Shown here: positions 58,686 to 64,000 of the stretch, in pieces | How positions within the stretch are numbered: position 1 is the first letter of the stretch | How the letters are laid out: each line of letters opens with the position of its first letter | Assembly: GCA_934168205.1 (NCBI GenBank) | Contig: CAKPMX010000003.1 | Span: 1-64,000, forward strand | Origin: an uncultured Bacilli bacterium | GTDB lineage: Bacteria > Bacillota_I > Bacilli_A > RF39 > UBA660 | DNA: 64,000 nt | Direction: 5' to 3' | Program-made: the position numbers and the translations under genes | The notes under the pieces: generated by a model | Seen by the model: only the letters and a program-made list of their open reading frames with translations | Database searches by the model: none | What the model was told of the DNA's origin: nothing

Positions 58686-59523
58686 TTGACGCATATTTAT
58701 TTATAATCATATATATTTCTTTTAAATACACTTCATATTCTGTACTTCTTTTTATTATTTCTGTTATTTTACTTTCACTGGCATTTTCATTTATAATAAG
58801 TTCATATTGATCAAAATAGAAACTCGGATATAACATTCGGCTGAACAGTCTTATATATCCTTCTTTACTACATCTAAAATTTTTAATAATTGGTTCTATG
58901 TCAGTATCCAAATATTTCTTGCTTAGAAACAAATATTTTAAATATTCACTTAATTCTCTTTCTCTATAATCAATTATGTAAAACAAAGGATTTAAATAAT
59001 TTTCTTTCTCTACTCTTTTGTGACATATTTTTTTTTCTTCAATATTTTTAGTTTCTGAAATATTTTGAGTTATGTATGATATTGCATTTTCAGCCATTCC
59101 TATATAATAATTTAGACTTTCTAACATTTCGTAGTTATATTTTTTTAAATGCTTGTATTGATATTCAAAATAATCATTTTTCTTTGTCCATAAATCATAC
59201 CAGTCACTTCTGTCTAACTTATAATTTTTATTTTGAAGCTTAATTTCCCCTAGTTTTATATTCATATTTTGCTTTGATGGAATTCTCATTAAAACATATA
59301 ATTCATTTTTATACAGAGTAAAAATGCTGTTATCCTTGTTTAAAATTATTTTATATATACCATCTATATTCATTGTAATGTTGTATATCTCAATAGTTTC
59401 TTCTTGATTTGTGATTTTACTAAATATATATATGTAATTTTTATGTTTTATGTAAGTTTCTTTTCCGGACTTTAATAATGATACATTTTCAAAATTATAA
59501 TAATATTCAATTGTATTTTTCAT
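58663..59523 (-). CDS. YutH/CotS-like spore coat kinase-fold protein
   Basis: A 286-residue protein. RSDWYDLWTKKNDYFEYQYK and LESLNYYIGMAENAISYI follow the helical pattern of CotS/YutH spore coat-associated proteins, which have an aminoglycoside-phosphotransferase-like fold. The kinase catalytic loop is not obvious, so it may be a pseudokinase. Neighbouring the nfu (yutI-like) and yutD-like genes supports the yutH assignment. Moderate certainty. Confidence 0.6.
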   Translation of the reverse strand: MKNTIEYYYNFENVSLLKSGKETYIKHKNYIYIFSKITNQEETIEIYNITMNIDGIYKIILNKDNSIFTLYKNELYVLMRIPSKQNMNIKLGEIKLQNKNYKLDRSDWYDLWTKKNDYFEYQYKHLKKYNYEMLESLNYYIGMAENAISYITQNISETKNIEEKKICHKRVEKENYLNPLFYIIDYRERELSEYLKYLFLSKKYLDTDIEPIIKNFRCSKEGYIRLFSRMLYPSFYFDQYELIINENASESKITEIIKRSTEYEVYLKEIYMIINKYASIKKVDWL

Positions 59524-59548
59524 ATCATCAACTCATTTAATTTTATGA

Positions 59549-59583
59549 CAAAAAAAAGCAAACAATTCAATTATTTGCTTTTA
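59549..59583 (-). terminator. Terminator after the coiled-coil protein gene
   Basis: AAAAGCAAA/TTTGCTTTT hairpin followed by a T-run on the minus strand, just after the stop at 59588. Confidence 0.85.
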
Positions 59584-59587
59584 TATC

Positions 59588-60688
59588 CTATCCAATTACA
59601 GCTAACATTTCGTTAATTGTATTTTTATACTCTTGTTGCATTGATGAATATTCTTTTTCTTTAGCAATGTACTCTTGACTTTCTTCAGAATACTTTCTAG
59701 CCTCTTCTTCTTTAGCAAGCTTTTCTTTTTCTAGTTCTTCATTATGTTTTTCTAGTTTTTTAATAGTCTCCATCAATTCTTCTTGAACAGCTTCTGCTTC
59801 TTTCTTTTCTGCCGCAGCCTTTTCCTTAGCTTTTATGGCATCAGCTTTGGCGGTTTCAACATTCTTTTGAGCCTCACTAAGTTGAGCTTTTAACTGTTCG
59901 GCCTTTGCTAAATACTCCTTTAATTGACTTGGAGCAACAATGCCTTTAAAATCTGTGTTTTCTTTTTTATTATCATTTTCTTCAACAGAGATTGGGCGAG
60001 CAGTGTTTTTTTCTATTACAGTAGGCGAAACAGTGGTTGGTTTTTCAACATCTTCTTCTGTAACTAGTTTAAATTTATTATTGATATTTTTTAAGTCATT
60101 TACAATATCAATTATTGGTTTTGCCTGCATTGGTTTTATTATATTTTCGTTAGTGTCATATGAATCTTCACTATACTTTTCTATTTTTGCGTTTGCAGCA
60201 CCATTTTTTGTTACTTTTATTTCCTCTGATTGTGTTTCTTCTTCAACTTTGTGTTCCTCTACTTTGGATGCATCTATATCTGTATTGCAAGAAATAGCAT
60301 TGTTTGATAGCATATTCTGTTTCATGCTGTCTTTAATTTTTAATGCCCTTTTGCCTACTAATTGTGGAAGTAGTCTTCCTTCAACCTTTAACATAAAAAT
60401 TCTGTTTTTTAATCTGGCATGCTGACATTCTAACTCTTCATATTTTTTGTTTTCAATATGAACAACTATACTTTCAGGCGTGCTGATAGGTTGTATGTTT
60501 TCTTGATTTGGCATTTCATTAGTTTCTGGATTTTCATTTGGAATCACTGTATTTTTACAAAAGTCAGTATATTTTTTTATAATATTTGAGTATGACTCTT
60601 GTTTGAATTTTATTTTTTTAGAATCGGAGCTTAATTTTATTGTTCCTAATTCAACACTTAATAGTTCCGTATTTGATAATATAGACAT
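59588..60688 (-). CDS. Coiled-coil rich protein of unknown function
   Basis: A 366-residue protein. Residues 1-95 are a globular N-terminal part, then a Lys/Arg segment (LKNRIFMLKVEGRLLPQLVGKRALKIKD), a long acidic low-complexity linker, and a C-terminal coiled coil from about 265 to 355 rich in A, E and K. It is in one transcript with the DUF1292 gene 11 bases upstream. The position among spore genes suggests a spore morphogenesis protein (SpoVID/SafA-like in style); this is inference. Confidence 0.55.
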   Translation of the reverse strand: MSILSNTELLSVELGTIKLSSDSKKIKFKQESYSNIIKKYTDFCKNTVIPNENPETNEMPNQENIQPISTPESIVVHIENKKYEELECQHARLKNRIFMLKVEGRLLPQLVGKRALKIKDSMKQNMLSNNAISCNTDIDASKVEEHKVEEETQSEEIKVTKNGAANAKIEKYSEDSYDTNENIIKPMQAKPIIDIVNDLKNINNKFKLVTEEDVEKPTTVSPTVIEKNTARPISVEENDNKKENTDFKGIVAPSQLKEYLAKAEQLKAQLSEAQKNVETAKADAIKAKEKAAAEKKEAEAVQEELMETIKKLEKHNEELEKEKLAKEEEARKYSEESQEYIAKEKEYSSMQQEYKNTINEMLAVIG

Positions 60689-60699
60689 TTCAAAACCTC

Positions 60700-60975
60700 C
60701 TACTCTGCTTTAGAAAGTTCTCTTAAAACATCTTTTATACGATTCCATTCTTCTTCACTTTCAACACCTAAAAGTTTTGGTTCTTCTCCAGAGTGATCTA
60801 TGTTAGATACATATACTGTAATATTTTCATTTTCATCCTTTTCATTTTTTGTATATACTACATATTCTTTATTTGTATCCTTGAATTCAAATGCCAATAT
60901 AACTTCTACATCTTCTATAGAACCGTCATTAGCAACGATTGACATTACTTTTTTTTCTATTTGATTTTCTACCAT
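60700..60975 (-). CDS. DUF1292 family protein (YrzB-like)
   Basis: A 91-residue acidic protein with IEDVEVILAFEFKDTNKEYVVYTK and KLLGVESEEEWNRIKDVL, the DUF1292 profile found widely in Firmicutes. Function unknown. The start has GGAGG 8 bases upstream. Confidence 0.8.
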   Translation of the reverse strand: MVENQIEKKVMSIVANDGSIEDVEVILAFEFKDTNKEYVVYTKNEKDENENITVYVSNIDHSGEEPKLLGVESEEEWNRIKDVLRELSKAE

Positions 60976-61041
60976 ACGTATAGCCTCCCATATTATTCTT
61001 ATACTATCATTTTATCACATTTTGTGACAATTACAAGCATT

Positions 61042-61320
61042 TTACTTAATTTTTTTCAAGAGAAATGTTTTAGCTCCGTAGCTGCAATACATTTCTTTAT
61101 ATTTATCAAGGCCTTTTATATTATTTATCTTTGTGGCTTTTTTGTTGTCACTACTGTTATAACCTTTTAATCTGATTTTTTCGTATGAATAATCACCGAA
61201 AATGTAATCATAGCTATCAAAGTAATCAGTTATTTTTTCTTCTAGTTCACCTACGTTTAAGCAATTATCAACGTTCTCAATTACTTCATATTTTATACCA
61301 TTAATTTCTACTGTTTTCAT
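61042..61320 (-). CDS. YutD-like protein
   Basis: A 92-residue protein: FDSYDYIFGDYSYEKIRLKGY and MYCSYGAKTFLLKKI match the YutD family layout (YDYI-GD-x2-YEQLRL, then YC-x-YG-x3-F-LKK). Function unknown; conserved in Bacilli. Confidence 0.75.
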   Translation of the reverse strand: MKTVEINGIKYEVIENVDNCLNVGELEEKITDYFDSYDYIFGDYSYEKIRLKGYNSSDNKKATKINNIKGLDKYKEMYCSYGAKTFLLKKIK

Positions 61321-61438
61321 ATTACACCTCGTCTCTATTATATCATGTATATCTTAAAACATAAATATTTTAAATGACAAAGTTCATTCTCTCATTTTTA
61401 TCATAATTTATTAATTCATCTAATTTCAATATTTTAAA

Positions 61439-62155
61439 TCAGTCTATTGGCAAGACATTCAAACTTGAACTTTTTTCTAATGATGAGAGATAATAATTTG
61501 GAATTTCTCCTTGAATTATTTTTACTGTTATGGGGGCTTCTATAGTTAATTTTTCTTTTTGAGACATGGCTGGCATTACTACTTGTTCTTCTACAACTAC
61601 TAATATATTAATTTCTATTGCTAAATAGTTAATACCATAATCTTTTATCTTTGTATTAAGGCTTGATTCTACTTGGCCTATAAATGACATTTTTATTGGA
61701 ATACTTGGTCCAATATTTACAAATAAAGAATTTTTTCTTAATGAGCCAATGGGCACCTTACAAATTACTCCATTTTTGGAAAATTTTTCCATTTTAAATC
61801 CTGATGATATGGCTAGTTCTTTGATTTTTCCATCCTCTAAATTTGTTAATCTATTGTGTATTTCTTTATTTACTTTGGATAATAGATGATTTACTTTTTT
61901 TGTGTTATAGTCTAGAATTTCTACTTTGCCATTGTTACTGTTTAATTTGAATAAGTCGTCAGTCATTTCTTCTTCTATTATTTCATTTACTGATGAATTT
62001 ATTACGTTGCTGGCAAATCTTTTGGCTTCGACATTTACGTATCTTTTTAAAATTGGGCTGGCAGTTTTTCCTAATTCGTTCAATAAAAAAAAAGAAAAAA
62101 TGGTCGCTAAAAATATCATAAGGAAAACAAATTTCAATTTAGTCATGAAAACCAT
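61439..62155 (-). CDS. yunB: Sporulation protein YunB
   Basis: A 238-residue protein: N-terminal membrane helix, ASNVINSSVNEIIEEEM, VPIGSLRKNSLFVNIGPSIPIKMSFIG and a conserved C-terminal part (LAIEINILVVVEEQVVMPAMS). This is the YunB family, made in the mother cell under sigma-E in Bacillus. It overlaps the PRC-barrel gene by 17 bases; ATG 62146 is the more likely start. Confidence 0.88.
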   Translation of the reverse strand: MVFMTKLKFVFLMIFLATIFSFFLLNELGKTASPILKRYVNVEAKRFASNVINSSVNEIIEEEMTDDLFKLNSNNGKVEILDYNTKKVNHLLSKVNKEIHNRLTNLEDGKIKELAISSGFKMEKFSKNGVICKVPIGSLRKNSLFVNIGPSIPIKMSFIGQVESSLNTKIKDYGINYLAIEINILVVVEEQVVMPAMSQKEKLTIEAPITVKIIQGEIPNYYLSSLEKSSSLNVLPID

Positions 62156-62381
62156 TTTTTACCAAAATTACATCTTCACCTATTTTGGTTATATCTTTCC
62201 AATTGATTTCAGTATCATTTTCACGACCTATTGAAAAAAATGTTTTATTAGCCTCAATTACCAATGACTCTATTGTTCCATCATTATTAATGTTGGCATC
62301 TATGATACTTCCTATATTTTTTCCGTCATTTATACTAACAATACTTTTTGTTTGCAAATCCGATAAGCGCACTACGATCAC
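62139..62381 (-). CDS. YlmC/YmxH-type PRC-barrel protein
   Basis: An 80-residue protein, MIVVRLSDLQTKSIVSINDGKNIGSIIDANI, with a single PRC barrel. The family follows sigG or other sporulation genes in Firmicutes, and so it does here (38 bases after sigG). The role is unknown. Confidence 0.85.
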   Translation of the reverse strand: MIVVRLSDLQTKSIVSINDGKNIGSIIDANINNDGTIESLVIEANKTFFSIGRENDTEINWKDITKIGEDVILVKNGFHD

Positions 62382-62418
62382 CTACTCAATTAAATATATT
62401 CTAAATTTTCTTGTGATA

Positions 62419-63195
62419 TTACTTTAGAACTTTCTTTAATTGTTTTATGGCTCTTTTTTCTAATCTTGATACTTGGGCCTGACTGATACCTATTTCATCA
62501 GCAATTTCCATTTGAGTTTTCCCAATAATGAATCTGTTGTCTAGAATTTGTCTTTCACGTGTATCTAACATATCCATTGCTTCGTCCAAGGCTATTCTAT
62601 TTGAAAAATCTTGTGAACTTTCTTGTTTATCTTCTATTTGGTCATATAAATAAATAGTATCTCCACCATCGTTGTATACTGGCTCAAACATGCTTACCGG
62701 TTCTTTCAAAGCTTCTAGGGCGTTTATTATTTCATTACTTGATATTTCTAGTTTTTCAGCAACATAATCTATGGATGGTTCCATGCCCGTATCTTGTAAA
62801 TGTTTTTCTTTTATTTTTAGGGCTTTGTACGCTATATCTTTTAATGAACGGCTGACCCTTATTGTGTTATTATCTCTTATGTATCTGCGTACTTCTCCTA
62901 ATATCATGGGAACAGCATACGTTGAAAATTTTACTTCATGTGATAGATCAAAATTATCTATAGCCTTTAGAAGTCCGATGCAACCGATTTGAAATAAATC
63001 ATCCATATTATCTGTTCTATTGACGAATTTTTTTAATATTGATAATACTAATTTTAAGTTGCCTTGGACTAGTAAATTTCTGGCCTCTTCATTATTTTCT
63101 TGTAACCTTTTAAATAATTCTGTCATTTCTTCATTACTTAGTACATTTATTTCATTTGTATTTATACCTGTTATTTCTACTTTGTATTTTGCCAT
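62419..63195 (-). CDS. sigG: RNA polymerase sporulation sigma factor SigG
   Basis: A 258-residue sigma-70 family factor. VEITGINTNEINVLSNEEM, DDLFQIGCIGLLKAIDNFDLSHEVKFSTYAVPMILGE and RDNNTIRVSRSLKDIAYKAL follow sigma-G of Bacillus closely, with region 4 ending IGISQAQVSRLEKRAIKQLKK. It directs late forespore transcription. ATG 63195 has AAAGGAG 7 bases upstream, and this site is inside a hairpin. Confidence 0.95.
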   Translation of the reverse strand: MAKYKVEITGINTNEINVLSNEEMTELFKRLQENNEEARNLLVQGNLKLVLSILKKFVNRTDNMDDLFQIGCIGLLKAIDNFDLSHEVKFSTYAVPMILGEVRRYIRDNNTIRVSRSLKDIAYKALKIKEKHLQDTGMEPSIDYVAEKLEISSNEIINALEALKEPVSMFEPVYNDGGDTIYLYDQIEDKQESSQDFSNRIALDEAMDMLDTRERQILDNRFIIGKTQMEIADEIGISQAQVSRLEKRAIKQLKKVLK

Positions 63196-63196
63196 T

Positions 63197-63240
63197 AAAA
63201 AGCTCCTTTCTATCTAATTGTGATAAAAAGGAGCTTTTTT
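63197..63240 (-). promoter_or_regulatory. Hairpin covering the sigG ribosome binding site
   Basis: On the minus strand AAAAAGCTCCTTT (63239-63227) pairs with AAAGGAGCTTTTT (63209-63197). The right arm is the sigG Shine-Dalgarno site and it ends in T5, so the same element can be an intrinsic terminator for the upstream gene and an RBS-masking hairpin. Transcripts starting in the loop would escape both. Confidence 0.6.
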
Positions 63241-63251
63241 TATTCATATTA

Positions 63252-64000
63252 TTAATATTTTGTTATAAAGCTTTCTTTTTGAGAATCTTTTTTTATAGCT
63301 AACACTGTATCAACATTGACATTTTCTGATGACTTAAAAATATTGTATGGAATGTTTTTATTTTGTTTTTCTAAAGATTTAATTAATTCTTTTATTTCTT
63401 GACGTTTTGAATCTTTCTTTGTTTCTTTATTTGTGAATTTGCAAGCACAATTGATAAATTCAAGATTGTTATACTTTGCCCAGCGAATGATACTTTCTTC
63501 TCTCACTAAATATAATGGTCGAATTAGTTCCATGTTTTCAAAATTGGTACTTTTTAGCTTAGGCATCATGCTTTTATATTCTCCGCCATAGATGATTGAT
63601 AACATGATTGTTTCTATTACATCATCAAAGTGATGGCCAAGGGCAATCTTGTTGCAGCCTAATTCTTGAGCTCTAGCATATAAAAAACCTCTTCTCATTC
63701 TGGCACATAGATAGCATGGTGAATCACTTGCTAACTTATCAGTTACATCAAATATGTTTGAATTGTATGTTTTTATATCTATTCCAAGTGTTGTAGCATT
63801 GTTTTCGATTTTGTTCATATTTAACTCATTATAACCTGGATCCATTACGATATACTCTAAGCCAAATTTTACTTTGCCATGTTTTTGTAGTTCTTCTAGA
63901 CATTTAGCTAAAAGGTTTGAATCTTTTCCACCAGATATGCAAACAGCAATTTTGTCGCCTTCTTTTATAAGTTCATAGTCTCTTACGGCTTTCATGAATG
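63252..64000 (-). CDS. TtcA-like tRNA thiolation ATPase, N-terminus outside the window
   Basis: At least 247 residues. AVCISGGKDSNLLAKCLEEL is the PP-loop (SGGKDS). SPCYLCARMRRGFLYARA holds the C-x2-C pair and LGHHFDDVIETIMLS is typical of TtcA-like enzymes that thiolate tRNA. The C-terminal CACKF may be another ligand. The frame is open to base 64000, and family starts lie about 10-15 residues before the ATG at 63995, so the gene is probably cut by the window end. Confidence 0.85.
   Translation of the reverse strand, partial: FMKAVRDYELIKEGDKIAVCISGGKDSNLLAKCLEELQKHGKVKFGLEYIVMDPGYNELNMNKIENNATTLGIDIKTYNSNIFDVTDKLASDSPCYLCARMRRGFLYARAQELGCNKIALGHHFDDVIETIMLSIIYGGEYKSMMPKLKSTNFENMELIRPLYLVREESIIRWAKYNNLEFINCACKFTNKETKKDSKRQEIKELIKSLEKQNKNIPYNIFKSSENVNVDTVLAIKKDSQKESFITKY

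Overview
This window comes from a low-GC, endospore-forming Gram-positive bacterium, probably a gut-type member of the class Bacilli (inference). Most intergenic DNA is AT-rich. Sporulation genes are present: sigG, a spoIVFA-spoIVFB pair, yunB, a yutH-like gene and ylmC/ymxH. The order valS, SPOR protein, radC, mreC, mreD, spoIVFA, spoIVFB matches the Bacillus valS-spoIIB-radC-mre-spoIVF neighbourhood. TGG codes Trp and TGA acts as stop throughout, so the genetic code is standard.

Layout. Positions 1-5976 (minus strand) hold a type VII secretion (ESX-like) substrate locus: two WXG100-type small proteins, a third small helical protein and a large effector with 36-bp repeats that runs off the left end. 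Upstream of these lie an acidic single-pass membrane protein, a coiled-coil protein, a GT4 glycolipid glycosyltransferase and a PrsW-type membrane protease. Positions 6132-13145 hold tRNA-Ala, spoIVFB, spoIVFA, mreD, mreC, radC, a SPOR protein, and valS with a T-box leader. Positions 13200-20779 hold an ABC exporter, dCMP deaminase, a cyclophilin lipoprotein, an FAD oxidoreductase, a metallophosphoesterase, a D,D-carboxypeptidase and a lone MvaI/BcnI-like nuclease.

Positions 20966-56544 are a complete-looking prophage of about 35.6 kb integrated in the 3' end of tRNA-Pro(UGG). A 17-bp att core is duplicated at both ends. From the right it carries integrase, CI-type repressor and Cro divergently transcribed over four operators, replication and recombination genes (DUF6291, helicase loader-like, DUF1351, Bet/RecT, MBL-fold), many small early genes, a RinA/ArpU-like activator, a tRNA, terminase, an A118-like head and tail module, tail tip and fibres, holin and endolysin. 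Positions 56528-57820 hold twelve tRNAs in two operons. Positions 57893-64000 hold yugI-like, nifU-like, yutH-like, DUF1292, yutD-like, yunB, ylmC, sigG and a ttcA-like gene.

The main discovery candidate lies in the prophage. At the head of the late operon sits a tRNA that looks like an initiator tRNA (C1 x A72 mismatch, A11:U24, about 75 percent identical by hand alignment to the host tRNA-fMet here), but its anticodon is CCU instead of CAU. Eight late genes downstream have no usable ATG/GTG/TTG at the expected start: a small ORF beside the tRNA, portal, minor capsid, major capsid, a minor capsid/tail terminator protein, major tail, tape measure and Dit. Each has an AGG codon exactly where the family methionine should be, 6-10 bases after a Shine-Dalgarno sequence and usually right after the upstream stop codon. 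The phage therefore appears to encode its own initiator tRNA to start its morphogenesis proteins at AGG, a possible translational lock on late genes. The tRNA and the AGG junctions are seen directly; their functional link is inference.
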